A stretch of DNA of 64,000 bases from Gloeopeniophorella convolvens. Lineage: Eukaryota > Basidiomycota > Agaricomycetes > Russulales. Made by a program: the position numbers and the translations under genes. The notes under the pieces are model-generated. The model made no database searches, was not told the origin of the DNA, and was given only the letters and a program-made list of their open reading frames with translations. Positions within the stretch are counted from its first letter, which is position 1, and every line of letters starts with the position of its first letter. The DNA lies in contig WTXD01000008.1 in assembly GCA_022496205.1 (NCBI GenBank), positions 1-64,000 on the forward strand, read 5' to 3'. Shown in pieces: positions 27,642-39,920 of this stretch.

Positions 27642-30600
27642 ATGGAGAGCGATGATCCTACAGGGCCTTCGAACTCAGTCCCGAAGCGCAAAGCTGGCCT
27701 GCCACCTGACGGGCCGCCGAGGCCCTCCAAGTCCTCTCGCACGGAAACGACCCGCCATCCTGGAAGACCTGCTGCCACACCGCCTCACTCGCATAGACAC
27801 AGTGGAGCGGAACCGCATGCGGGCTCTGCTTTGTACGGTTCTGTGAGACCCAGGAAGAAAGTTCCTCTGAGGCAAGATGGGCCTTCATATGCCACGAAAT
27901 ACACACCTCAATCTGGTATGCCCCCCCTCCCTCCAGTTCGGAGTGCGCATACCCAACCTTCGCTACTCCTAGGGAAAGCAAGGAAAAGCGACATGGCACT
28001 GTCGTCTAGGCGACGCGTTACGGGTAGCTCAATTCCAGGAGGTGAGTCAGTACTTTAATCCTGTGCATATGCATGTAATGGAAACCTGTCTTCTCAAGCT
28101 GCCCAAACTCGGAGTTCTGGGAAGCAACGCGAGGTAATAGAAATATCTTCGGATGACGGTGGCGTGGTTCTGGGCGACGCAGACAACCCTATTGTTCTTG
28201 ATAGCGACGACGATGCACCCCGCACTTCTACAGAACAAGTCCATACACGGCCGGGTTCTTCTGAAAATATTTCTCGCTCAGAGAACAGTGCGGCGGCATC
28301 TTCACCATCACCTATACATCCCCGCGTGCTTCGCCATAAGCACTCCCTCCCAGCATCCGTGGCTCCCGACGAGAAGCCGTTAGACGTGGCTCGGAGGCTG
28401 TCCTCTCAGTACACTGATACTGTCGCGAAGGCTAAGGGTGCAGGACCACAGGACCTATCTCGCACGGCACTCTCACGTCCACCGGCACAAGGGCTCTCAC
28501 CCTTGCCCAAGAGTTCGCACTCGGTGAAGCCTACCAAGGCGCTGCTAGCACACGCGGGCCCTGAGGACGGTAGAAATCCCATAACGTCTACATCTACGCC
28601 TCCAGAGGCTGCTGGAATCCCCCAGCGCAGCCACGAGATACTACCTGTTGCCGCAACTACAACTGTGGAGCAACTGGTGATTCCCCGTGATGACGACTCC
28701 CCGAAACCTTCGTCACTATCGTCAGTGAGTCCCAAGCTCAAGTCAAAGAGTGCTTACCGGTCCTTGATGGCCAGTGCGCCGCTAGACGGCCGGCTGCCAC
28801 CAAGTTCGCCCAATACCTCGAAGGGTGTACCACGGAAACCCAGTCATGGAACTCTGTATGGCGGGCGGCAAGGATTGTGGAAGGACTTGTATAAAGCCGT
28901 TGAAACACAGCCGACTGTTCGTTCAGAGTCTTCCCACGATGTTGGACTTCACGGAAATGTACGGCTTGATGAACGGGAAGAACCGCAGTCAGCCAATATA
29001 GGCCGGAATCCCACCTCACCAACACCTCCACCACACAGCAAAGGTACACCAAGGAGTGATTCAATTATAGACACCTCCAGACAGCGAGATGCCCCAGATT
29101 CTCAAGATGAAGAAGCGATGGCCGTAGATGATAGTGCATTTTCGGATGCGCGTGGTGAGCATACCAATATTACTACAAGACGACACGTTTCGAGCAGTAT
29201 TTCGGCAGATTACGATCCACCACTTCCGCTTGACAGCAATACCCCGGAAAACCAGCCTCTCGCTCGGGGTACGGGCAAACCGGAACTCGTCAGGGGCCAT
29301 CGAACAGAAAACTACGAGACTAGGGCGAGTACATCACCGGGCATCCTCAATAGCGCTCCTGTCCATGGCCACTCAACGGCGGGAAGCCTCATGTCTGAAC
29401 CCGCACAAGGAGAAGCCTTCAGCAGTGGGACTCATGCCGGCCAACCATTGCACCCTATCCCTTCTGGATCTAGGTCACAGAATCCACTTCTTTCCGCGGT
29501 ACGTACGAGCCCCATACCCCCAACGTCTTACCTAGGCCTCACGGACCACAGCCGTCTAAAGACCTCCGCTCGCCGTCTCGTATCTTGTCCGGTACTCCGA
29601 GATCTTCTCTCGCTATCTCAAGTCGCGAAAAGCTGCCACTTCTCAGCAACACGCATCCAGTGACAATCGATTTGACTACGGAAGACGATGCATCAAGTGT
29701 CACCCCTTCGCCTCCTGTTCGAAGAAAGAACTCCGCAGTGCTCAACTCTATCATCGACATGAAACGTAAATACATGCAGCTTTCGGCTGCCCGTGAAGCA
29801 CTTGCCTTGAGAAATGGAGGCACGCGGTCTACACCTCCGCAATCTCAAGATGTGATTGCTGCAGCTGCTGCCCCGCCTCCAGTGGCCACTGCTTTAGAGG
29901 CACCCTCTACTACACAGTATAGCGAAGAGAATGGTTCAGACTCCGTGAGGGTGGCAACAGGTGTCAGCCCTGCCGACCACAGTGGTCTTATTCCTAGCAC
30001 TGCTGCCACACGAACGGATGACCCCCCAGAACCTCTTCGGCAGACTGCGTCGCCCCACCTACCCTCAAGATCCTCCAGCGGGACAGGAGTGCTCGAATCA
30101 TCAATGGCTGTACTCGATATTGGCGAGCAGGAAGATATAAGGCGCCCCCAGCTGCTAGACAGTAACAGCAGCTCTGATGCAGAGGTGAGCCTTCGCAAAT
30201 GCACTGATCGCCGATCACTCAGCCCCGTCCAGCAAGTCGACCAGTTAATCAGCAAGGAGGAGTCTGAACCGCCGCCTTCCCGTACATCCTCACCCTCGAG
30301 TCAGTCGTCCGCGCCAAGGCGATTGCTCCGGCGGCGAATGAAGGCAAGATATACACGTTCAATGTCAAGTGATGCAGCAGACATGCTCGGGCCGGACAAC
30401 GATATGGTCGTTGAGATAGACACCCAACCTTCGCGTGTTGTCGCGACTAGAGCATCCGTTGCAGAAGCCGAAAGGAATTTCCGTGATCCCACCATCGATG
30501 GCCTTTATGTCGTACAATTCACACCCCAGCGTCTCTTGTCGGAATTCGCCCCGAAGGTCTACTATGCGCGAGACATCCCCCACGATATACAGGATCTCAT

Positions 30601-31933
30601 GAATACCTCGGACGCCCATTATCGCCGAACGCTCATGGCAAAAGAGCTATTCGAGGCCCTCATCTATCAGAACACGTTCGAGGATGAACCGAATGCCCCA
30701 CGAATATCCATCGTAAACGATGTGGACGGCGACGTGGAGATGACACCTGCTTGGGAATTCCACTACAGTAATCGCATATGGTACGGCGACGACGTGCCTC
30801 CACCTGATTACGAAAACCTCGAGGGGTGCGATTGCGAGGGATACTGTGATCCGGAATCTCAAGCCTGTTCTTGTGCGCAAAAGCAGAAAAAGTACAGCAC
30901 GCATCTCCCTGGCTTCATCTATGACGACAAGGGGCGACTGACAACAATGGAGTACCCCGTATTCGAGTGCAATGCTCTGTGTGGCTGCTTTGAGGGCTGT
31001 CGCAACAGGGTGCGTCTACCCAGGTTGGCCCGTGAGATCGGGGATAGAACACTAACACACTTTTGAAGGTTGTACAGCGTGGCCGACAATACCAAGTGAA
31101 TATCCGTAAAACCACCAATAAGGGATGGGGTCAGTCATTGCACATCGCGACCTGACGGCTTAGTGACTGACGTCATTCTTTAGGTATCTTCGCCGGAAGG
31201 CAGAAGATACCAAAGGGATCATTTATTGGTATCTACGCCGGGGAACTTCTATCTGACGAGGAAGGCGACGTGAGGGGCACGTATGTATCCCTATGCTGTT
31301 AATCGCGCCCACCCCGCTGATTTGCGCCAGTAAATACAACAAATTCGGCCGGACATACCTGTTTCAACTCGACTTTTGGTACTTGCACCCCCAAAAGCTT
31401 AGGGAGTATCATTCAACTCAGCCGAGCGACAAACAAGACGAAGAAGACGACTGGCAAACCAAGTATGTCGTTGACGCATATCATGCTGGCAACGTGAGTA
31501 GTATTCTCCTGCTGAGACTCCCAAAGCTGAAGTGATGCTGTAGTTCACGCGCTTTTTGGCAAGTAGTCTTCAAAGACATGCGTCGTTCACGTCTTACCTG
31601 CGTCTCTTTCCAGAACCATAGCTGTGACCCAAACTGCTGTCTGATTGCGGTGTACGTCAACGAAGCCGACATCGACAAGCCTTTGTTGGCCCTATTCACG
31701 TGCCGTGATGTGCTGCCTTGGGAAGAACTCTGCTTCTCATACACCGGTTATACGGTCGATGACCAGGTGCGCGGCGCGAGGCTCTGATCGTCGTCACTGG
31801 TGCTCACGTAGTTATCAAGCCTCAGGATGGTAAGAAAGGTGAACTGATCCCAAAGCCCCAAAACAACGGTGATGCTGTGTACGCGCCCTGTCTGTGTGGA
31901 GCCGCGAGGTGCATGGGGTATATGTTTAAGTAG
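27642..31933 (+). CDS. SUV39-type histone H3K9 methyltransferase (SET domain) with SIM-like motifs
   Basis: A protein of about 1280 residues that should methylate histone H3 lysine 9 for heterochromatin. The long N-terminal half is disordered, Ser/Pro-rich, with no visible chromodomain. It carries three hydrophobic-acidic motifs like SUMO-interaction motifs: VIEISSDDGG, PIVLDSDDD and VTIDLTTEDD. The pre-SET Cys cluster is clear (CDCEGYCDPESQACSC and CNALCGCFEGCRNRV). SET follows with KGWGIFAGRQKIPKGSFIG, FLNHSCDPNC and ELCFSYTGY, and post-SET with CLCGAARCMGYM. All zinc and cofactor residues expected are present. The start at 27642 (MESDDPTGPSNSVPKRK) is inferred. The intron before NHSCDPN uses a GC donor at 31559. 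The last exon junction, near 31770, is uncertain. Confidence 0.92.
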
Positions 31934-32312
31934 GTTGTCTGTGTGTGTTTCATACTATCAGAACCTTTCAACTCGGGGGCCCCGGAGGCACAAGCTCTAT
32001 GCGCTGCGTTGGCGCGACCAAGGGGTGACACGAAACTACTTCGAAGGGACTTGGTTGCCAGCCCGGTCAGACTGAAGTGGCATCCACCGCAACGCGGTCC
32101 CACCGGACGCGACAGAAAGGGAATCAATATGCCAATGGTCACTAGCTTAAAGCAGCGCCGAGTGAGTTGACACTCTCGCTCGCCGTATACCATGGAGGTT
32201 CTGTGTCGTGAACGCAGCGCAAGGTATGCCCAATTGGTGGGTGCGGCCTTGGTACAGCCCCTGGAATTGAGCGCGGGAACGATGTGGGTATGAGTGGATG
32301 GGAGGACATGTG
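31934..32312. other. Intergenic region before tRNA-Tyr
   Basis: About 380 bp after the methyltransferase stop. No ORF was supported on either strand and no repeat was recognised. Confidence 0.4.
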
Positions 32313-32406
32313 CCTTCGATAGCTCAGTTGGTAGAGCGTGGGACTGTAATGGAAAAAGGCACTTCAGTGCATCCCAAGGTCGTCGGCTCGAATCCGGCTC
32401 GAAGGA
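32313..32406 (+). tRNA. tRNA-Tyr (anticodon GTA) with a 21-nt intron
   Basis: The acceptor stem CCTTCGA pairs with TCGAAGG before discriminator A. The D stem is GCTC/GAGC, the anticodon stem TGGGA/TCCCA, and the T stem GTCGG/CCGGC with loop CTCGAAT. The anticodon loop reads CTGTAA, then an intron of about 21 nt (TGGAAAAAGGCACTTCAGTGC) at the usual place one base after the anticodon. The mature length is 73 nt. A Pol III terminator (TTTTT) follows at 32409-32413. CCA is not encoded, as normal for eukaryotes. Confidence 0.95.
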
Positions 32407-32584
32407 GACTTTTTGCCCTCGTAAGTTTTGCGTCCACCCGCGATCGGAGATCTTATCTAATCTCGATGCACTGCGTGACAAAGCGGCTCCGGATTCCGTC
32501 GACTCGACTCACAATTTCTTTCCTCTTAGATCTCGTTCATCCTTACTCATACACTTGCATCTACACCCCCACCAAAACCCACTC

Positions 32585-34227
32585 ATGGCTGACACACAGA
32601 CAACTGTGCCCGGGGATCAACACCTCTTTACCTGCCTATCATGCACGATTGCATTCCTTACTGCAGAAGATCAGAGTGCGAGACCTTTGACCTCCTCTCT
32701 GCGGCCGTGCTGACCGCGTGCAGGGGACCACTACCGGTCGGATCACCACCGGTATAACATGAAGCGTCGAGTCGCATCGCTTCCTCCAGTCAGTGCTGCC
32801 GTCTTCAACCAGAAAGTGCTCGAGAGGCGGCAGGAAACTGCTGTAATGCTATCTCCGAAAGGCTCGACATGCGAAGTCTGCAAGTGAGTATCTCGATTCG
32901 TGGGATCGGGGGGCGGTTGTCCTGAACTCGGTCTTTCATCAGCAAAGCCTATACAACGGAGAACGCATACCGATCCCACATGAACTCGAAGAAGCACCGC
33001 GAGAACGAACTCAAGGCACTCTCACGAGTCACCGACCCGCGTCCTGCTGAGGCTGATGCCGCAGAAGCGACACAGGGGGCAGATACACCAGAACCCGCGG
33101 CGGCGGCTCCGGAGCCTGCACCTCCGACACAAGCTACAGCCAAAGCACCAGACGCCAGAGATGCAGAGGAAGAAGACGATGAAGACGAGGACGAGGAGCT
33201 CACTCTCGAGCAGAAGCTTGCCGCCGCTCGCTCGCGCCTTTCCCCCGCCCATTGTCTCTTCTGTTCGAACGTCTCGTCGTCCCTGGAAGACAACCTCACA
33301 CACATGTCCGGCGAGCATTCTTTCTTCATCCCCGACGCAGAGTACCTCGTCGACCCCACCGGACTCGTCATCTACCTCGGAGAGAAGATCGCGGTGGGCA
33401 ACATCTGCATCTTCTGCAACGGGAAAGGCCGCGAGTTCCGCACGCTCGATGCGGTCCGAAAACACATGGTAGACAAGAGCCACTGCAAGATTGCCTACGA
33501 CAACCAGAATGACATGCTCGAGGTCTCCGACTATTACGACTTTTCCGCATCATACCCCGACGCTGAGGAACAACGAAAGCGAAAGGAGGAGCGCAAGGCG
33601 CAGAAGGCCGCGAAGAAGGCTACTGCCCAGGCCGCAGAAGGCTGGGAAGATGTGGACGAGGACGAGGAAGGCGGCGAAGTAGACGAAGTCGTCGAGGAGC
33701 CCGCATCGAGCGACACCCCGGACGGCGAAGATGACGACGATGACGCCGACGACAGCTCCGACACCGACAGCCTGCCCGAGAACCAGATCACCTTTGGCGA
33801 CTCGCACCTCGAGCTCGTACTCCCCTCGGGCAACCGCATCGGCCACCGCAGCATGCGGCGCTACTACGCGCAGTCCTTCCCGGGCGCGCCGCGCAGCGGC
33901 AAGCCCGAGGACCCCAACTCGGGGCGCGCGATCGTGCGGCGGCTACTCGCGGACAAGAACGCGGCGCTCGTGCCGCGGGGCGGCGGCTTTGGCGCGTTCG
34001 GCGCGGGCACGGAGGTCGTCAAGGCGCGCAACCGCGGCGAGGCGCGCGAGGCAGGGCGGCACATCCGCGAGTTCCGCGACCAGAAGCGCAGGGAGGACTA
34101 CAAGACGCGCGTCGCGTTCGTGCACAACCACCAGAAGCACTATCGGGACCCGCTGCTCCAGGTACTGTCGTCCCCGTTTGCTCTCTTGTATCTGCGCACA
34201 AATTCACCTCTGTCCTTTTCACAGTGA
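32585..34227 (+). CDS. REI1: Cytoplasmic 60S biogenesis factor Rei1/ZNF622-like zinc finger protein
   Basis: C2H2 zinc-finger factor that acts in late cytoplasmic maturation of the large ribosomal subunit, recycling Arx1 in yeast. The start at 32585 gives MADTQTTVPGDQHLFTCLSC, the first finger, joined by an intron to RDHYRSDHHRYNMKRRVA. The next finger is CEVCNKAYTTENAYRSHMNS with KKH. Further fingers are HCLFCSNVSSSLEDNLTHM and ICIFCNGKGREFRTLDAVRK, as in the family. Acidic low-complexity stretches follow, then LVLPSGNRIGHRSMRRYY and the basic tail ending HYRDPLLQ. The last intron (34162-34224) ends exactly at the stop codon. Confidence 0.92.
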
Positions 34228-34649
34228 TGTCTCCGTGTGCTGTCCCGCTGCGCTCGTCTGTCCATGGTCCACATGTTGTACTTCTGCTATCTTGTATTGT
34301 TCTGTCAGTCCTGTAGAGCATACGATCCGGAAACTGCAGCTGTATAAATCCACTTGAACCAGCTCATTCCCCACAACTAGAACGCAAGCTTATAACGGCG
34401 GAACAACGGCAGGTGCCAAAAGGAGTGTCAGACGCACCGAGTGCGAAGTGAGTATGACGACGACAAACAAGATCGAGGAAGACAATCTACTGTAGGCTGG
34501 GCGATGGTACCGGACGGATAGCACGCGCGTTCGAGGGACGGGGTATCGACATCGTAAACATAATTATATCATGGGCGGAGAAATAAGGGCGAGGAATAAT
34601 AAGAGAACCGATCCTGGACCGAGATGCAGAGAGAGCGGGTGGGGTCGTC
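34228..34649. other. Convergent 3' intergenic region (REI1 and RAX2)
   Basis: About 420 bp with no supported gene; it separates two gene ends facing each other. Confidence 0.4.
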
Positions 34650-37600
34650 TTAGTAGACATAGGCCGCCGGGACGACGCCCTCGTGGCCGGAGCGCACGTC
34701 ACGCGCGTACCACCACCTGCACGAAGAAACGCGTCAGCCGCCAGTACGAAGAGCCGAAGCGCAGCAGACACGCACGAGTGGTCCCGGTCGTCCAGGATCT
34801 CGAGCTCCTGCCCGACGGCGAGCGGCAGCTCGCCCTCGCCCGCGCCGTCGAACGAGTAGCGCGCGTGCGCGGCCCGGCCCGCGTCCTCCTCGCTCGCGAG
34901 CCCGCTGCCAAACGCGTCCAGCGGTGTCTCGGCGCGGAGGTAGTTGCTCGCGTCGGGCCCGGAGAACGGATCGCCGTGGCCCGACGCGGATGCGCCAGCG
35001 CCCGCGCCTGCACCCGCGGCGGCGGCCTCGGCCTCCTTCTCCGCGCTGACGTCGTTGAACGGGCTCTGGTTACCGAGGATCGTCGTGCGCGTCGCCTCGT
35101 TGATGTGCGCGAGCAGAGACGAGGGCCGGTGCTGCGCCGAGTCGTCGTCGTTGTCGTCCGCGTCCGCCGGGTCGTACTTGTTCAGCGCCTCGTCGCGCCG
35201 GGAGAAGAGCGTCCAGAGGATGCCGAGCAGGACAAGGAGGAAGACGACGCCGGCGGCGATGGCGATGGAGATCAGGATGACGACGCCGGTCGCCAGGAAG
35301 TCTGCGGCACGGTCAGCGTCGGTCTGTGCTCAGACGGTCAGACACGTACGATGCTGCGTAAAGCTGAAGGTCGCAAGCGAGTTAAAGAGCCCAGACACGG
35401 ACCCGGGCGTGCCGGTCGACGACGACGACACGATGTACGGGGTGAACGTCTGCCCGTCATACAGCACAGAGGACGCATTGCCGGACGCGGGAAGGTCGAG
35501 GCTGCCAGACACGAGCAGCACCCGGTCGCGCTCGATGATCCCGTTTGCGGAGTGCTCACCCTGCAGCGGCACCATCGCAAGCTGCGACACGGTGCTCTCG
35601 CCCTGGAACGCCGGACCCTGCGACGTCCACACATGGCCGTTCCAGAACACCAGGAACGACGAGCTGCCGTCACTCGACCTACAAGCAGAGCGTCAGTCCA
35701 CCGGACCGCAAGCCGCCAGCCGCCAGCCCAGCCCAGACTAAACCACGCACCGGCCAGCTGCGAAGATGCTGCTCGCGTTGCCGTTGTTGACCGTGAGCGC
35801 GGTGACGGGACCCGGCAGCGTCGCGCCGTCGCCGAGTGCGGCCCAGCTCGCGTTGCCAAACGAGAACTGCAGCACGTTGTCCGACGCTGCACCCGCGAGC
35901 GAGATCGACCCGCCCGCCACCAGCACGTCCTGCTTGCTCTGCGCACCCAACACCTCCATCAGCCTCAATACGACGACCAAATACAGGGGACTCACCCCAG
36001 CATACGCGACCGAGGCGACCTCGCCCTGGATCCCGCTCCCGAGCGCGTTCCACCGCTTCTGGTCCACGTCCCACGCGCAGATCGCATGGCACTGCAGCGA
36101 GCCGGCCTGCGCAAACGAGCCCGCGACAACGACCGTATTCGCCTTGGCCGCGGACGCGCTCAGCGAGCGCACGACGACCGGCGCACCGCCCGCGCCCTGC
36201 AGCGGCTGCACGTCGTCCGTGACCCACGCACGTTGCAGCAGATCGTAGATCGCAAAGCCCGCGGTGTTCGTGCCCGGCACAGTGAAGTCGCCGCCGACGA
36301 AGAGCAGCGTGCCCTGCACGAGCAGCGCGCGCACGGTACCGTTCAGCGCTACGCCCTGCAGTGACGCGAGTGCGCCGGTGCTTGGCGTGTACGCCGCGAT
36401 GCCGGCGCCGCCGGCGAAGGTGAAGTTGCCGCCGATGAGCGCGATTTGCTCCGAGTTGGTCACGTTCGTCCAGAACGCGCCCGCGAGCACGGCTGGTGCG
36501 GGGGCGGGCGGTGATGGCGGGAGCGGGGCGAGCGCGGAGCCCGACTGACGCGAGAAGAGCTGCGGAAGCTTGATGTGGTGCGCGATCCAGGTCGTTGCGG
36601 CGCGGCGGTGCTGTGCGCGGCGGCGTTTGGTTGCTGCGGCAGGGGCAGGGACAGCGGTGGTGTCGTTGTCCGAGTCGAGCTGCACGCCGAGCGGGGTCAC
36701 GTCCGGCTGACCGTGGTCCCCATTCTTGATAAGCACGAGGCCGCTCGCGCCAAACTTGAGCGAGTTCGCGACGTTGCCTGCGATGAACTGTGCTTGCTGC
36801 TCGCCCTTTGCGGGCGCTGTACCGTTTCCGACGAAGGACAGGCTGCCCACCAGGAAGCCACCGTTGTTGGCCCAAGCACCGCGGCTGATGTTCCACGACG
36901 CCAATCCGGCCGACTCCTGGCCAGCGTTGCTGCCTGGCGCATTGAGGAGCGTCGTAAAGTTGCCCGCAACCGCGACCTGACCATTGTCGATGTCGAGGCT
37001 CTCCACAGGACCATTCACGCCCGCCAACAGCGGTGACCAGGAGTCGTGTGCGACATCATACAGCGCAACATTGTTCAAGCGCCCCTGGGTGGAATTTGCG
37101 GTCGTATCCGTGAAGGTGCCACCGACGTAGAGGCTGTCGCCGACGAGAGCAAGGGATGTGACAGGACCGTTCAGTCCGCCGCTGGACAGGGCAGTCAGGG
37201 CGCCGTTCTTGAACGCTACGATATTGCCGGCCGCAGGCGTGCCAAGATCGAATGCTCCTGCGAGGAAGACTGCGCCTGAGGAATGATGCGCTACAGCAGC
37301 GACGGCTGTCTTGGACGAAATACCGGTGCTTCCACCAAGGCCACTGAACAGCGATAACCCGATGACGTCCAGGGATGTCTCCGTGGTGTTGGGCAAGCCG
37401 GTTGCTGCGTTTGAGCCAGATGGCAACGACAGCGGCCATTCCAGGAAGCCGAAAGCGTTCCCGCCATGGCCTCCAACGCCGGTGCCGTTGACCACAGTGC
37501 CAGTCGTGTTTGCCGAAGTCAGGATCAATTGAACACGGTCTGCCACGAGCTGGAATTTGCCATTCTGGCCAGAGCCTGCAGGGTTGGGCGCGAGGGTCAT

Positions 37601-39237
37601 GGTGATCGTCATGGTGAAGTCGGTTGAGGACGGCACGACAGGGCCGCTGTAGATCGACCGGACCACGTCGTTCTGGTTTTGTTGGGAGATGTCCTGAACA
37701 GAAGGGTCCTGTCCGCCTCCAGGGAAGACTGTGACCCTGACCGACGTGCGGAGATCGCAATTCTGGAACTGCGAGCAGCCAGGAATAAGGAAGTTTATGT
37801 TGTACTGGCCAGATGCAGACACGTAGGGCATCCAGGTGAAACTGGGCCCGTTCGAGGCCGGAGTGCCGACATCCACCGTAGAGACCAGGATGGACTGGGT
37901 GGTACCGGAGATGCTGGTATCCGCGTCGAGTTCGGTCCACGTCCCAGTAAAGCTTGTGTTGGATGCGACAGGAGCGAAGCATGACAGGCCGTTCTGATTG
38001 CTGACCGCAGATGCAAAAGCACCGGACGAGAGAAGCTGGAATAAATGCAAGCCAGGGCCGGCACCATTCCATTCGGTCAAGGTGACCTGGACACCGGTGA
38101 GGCTCACTGGGCCATCGAATGTAAAGTCCTGGTACGGGATGCTGGAATTAGTGGATAGAGGGCAATTGGTGGTACAGGTCTGGTTCTGCCCTGTTGTGGG
38201 ATCCACGAAATGGAGCTGCTGGACCTGGTTGTCTGGAATGGATGTCACACTGTCGAGCAGTCAGAGGTGATTCGGAGCATCAGAGACATGTATACATACG
38301 TGAAGCCTGTCGTCCCCCGTCCATTAAGGAACGTGTTCCCCAATCGAATACCGCTTGCGCTCATGGACAGGAACGTTCGTGCAGTAATCTGCGCAGAGTT
38401 TCCGTCCGCCGCGAACCAAGACTGACCAGGGCCGTCCGCTCCCGAAGGGCAGAGGATGTTCTGAATGTTGCTGAATGACGGATCGGACGTTGAAGGAGAT
38501 CCCTGAATCTGCGCGTTCGCCAGAGGGATGGGGACGAGGGAAGAAGAGAAAGGTGTCGCGCCCTGGGAGAATGGAACGTTCGGGTTGTTGGTGGTGTTGA
38601 GGGGAGCACCGCCGCCTTGGAACGACGTCAGGAAAGAACCCGCAAAGAAGAGGCTGGCCTGAGAGGAGTTTGTTGTGACAGATGATACCTCTGCGGCGGC
38701 GCCCGCAAGTCCTCCGAAAGGTGGTGCTGACCAGGACGAAGCTTTGGTATCCCAGACGGCGACGGCGGAAGCGGGTGAGGTAAATCGCCCGCCAGCCCAA
38801 AGTTTGTTGTTAGTCGCGTCGCAGAAGAGAGCATTGACTTGGCCGTTAGGCCCACCGGTGCCTAGGGATGAGAATGCGCCAGAAGACGTGTCGTAAGACG
38901 CGACGTTGGAAGCGGAGGTGTTGTCGATGGAGGAGAAGCTGCCAGCAAGGTAGTACGTGTTGCCGATGGCGCACCCGGAGAGTATGCTGCCGCCAGGGTT
39001 GGTCGAGCCGATGCGGGTTAACGCACCATCAGAGGAGCGGGAGAGGAGGGTGGAGGTAGAGGGATCGAAGGAGACGGGGGCGGAGGAGTTGAAGAGGTCG
39101 AGGCCCGCGAATGAGCCTGCGAGGCCGACGGAGCCCATGCGGTCAAAGTCGACGAGAGGGACGTCTGCTCGGGCGACATTGGGGAGAAGGAAGAAGGGGA
39201 GGAATATCCAGGGGGAGCGTCTTGGACGGGGGGTCAT
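34650..39237 (-). CDS. Rax2-like cell polarity membrane protein with C-terminal SH3 domain
   Basis: A type I membrane protein of about 1400 residues, homologous to Rax2, a cortical landmark protein in polarised growth. The start at 39237 gives MTPRPRRSPWIFLPFFLLPN, a signal peptide ending near ARADVP. The large ectodomain has repeated beta-propeller-like units (GNTYYLAGSFSSIDNTSA, NKLWAGGRFTSP, DSLYVGGTFTDTTANS, GTLLFVGGDFTVPGTN). One transmembrane span (VVILISIAIAAGVVFLLVLL) precedes a cytoplasmic part of about 150 residues. Its end reads ARYSFDGAGEGELPLAVGQE, LEILDDRDHSWWYARD and GHEGVVPAAYVY, a full SH3 pattern (ALYDY-like start, WW, G-x-x-P-x-x-YV). A short intron with acceptor GTGCAG joins the SH3 halves. 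Budding yeast Rax2 is not known to have an SH3 domain. Confidence 0.87.
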
Positions 39238-39920
39238 TGTAGGCCTGGAGGAATTAGCATACGAGGGGGGAGGAAAGGAGAGAAGGGGGCCGACGGGTGG
39301 GCGGGCGAGGAGGAATAGGTGACGGGCTAAGGTATCGTACTCTGGTTGAGAGTGGCCCGGGCGAAGAGCTCGCCGTCGTTTTGTCGGTGACCGAGTCGCG
39401 ACCGAAATCTGCCTCGCGACTGTCTCGCGCTTGTCTCCCGCGTTTCCATTGCCCATTTCTGGTTCGAACCTCTCCCGTGACCGAACCCACGCTCAATCCC
39501 CTCACTCGACAACACCACCAGTCTGCCTCGATAATTATTCAGGATTCCCGCATGTATTCACTCCGACCTCTGGTTTAATTTAAAACAGGGACTGCTGATC
39601 ATGTATATGTATGATGCAATCCATGATCACGTACTCACCGCCACCACGGTCAACAGATGGCAACAGTCAACACGGCGCTCAGTTGGTACCGCCCTCCGAA
39701 AGCGACACTTTCAAGAACTATTTTGCATGAAATCACATCGTGCGTTTCTGACAAACGCAATGATCTCGGCCACTACACCAGTCGGGCGAGCACTCAGTCA
39801 ATCGAAAGGTGAGCGAAGGTTTGCGGTATCGAACAAGCACTCTCAAGAGCGCTGCAAGACGGCCCGGGCGCCTGCGAGGTCGGAACGGCTGGAATGAAAT
39901 TTATGGCTGGGTTCTAAGGT
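39238..39920. other. Region upstream of RAX2
   Basis: About 680 bp between the RAX2 start and the end of the complex I subunit gene. Purine-rich on the plus strand near 39240-39330. No supported ORF, RNA or repeat. Confidence 0.4.

Noticed and set aside
34571..36364. Plus-strand open frame of about 600 codons
   Set aside because: It is antisense to the RAX2 C-terminal exons. The translation is Arg/Ala-rich without a domain, and the opposite strand has a clear signal peptide, membrane span and SH3.
35679..36896. Minus-strand open frame of about 400 codons overlapping RAX2
   Set aside because: It is a shifted-frame shadow of the RAX2 coding sequence, rich in Arg and Gly because of the GC-rich DNA.
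39466..39490. GGTTCGAACCTC as a tRNA B box
   Set aside because: No matching A box, anticodon arm or acceptor stem could be found around it.
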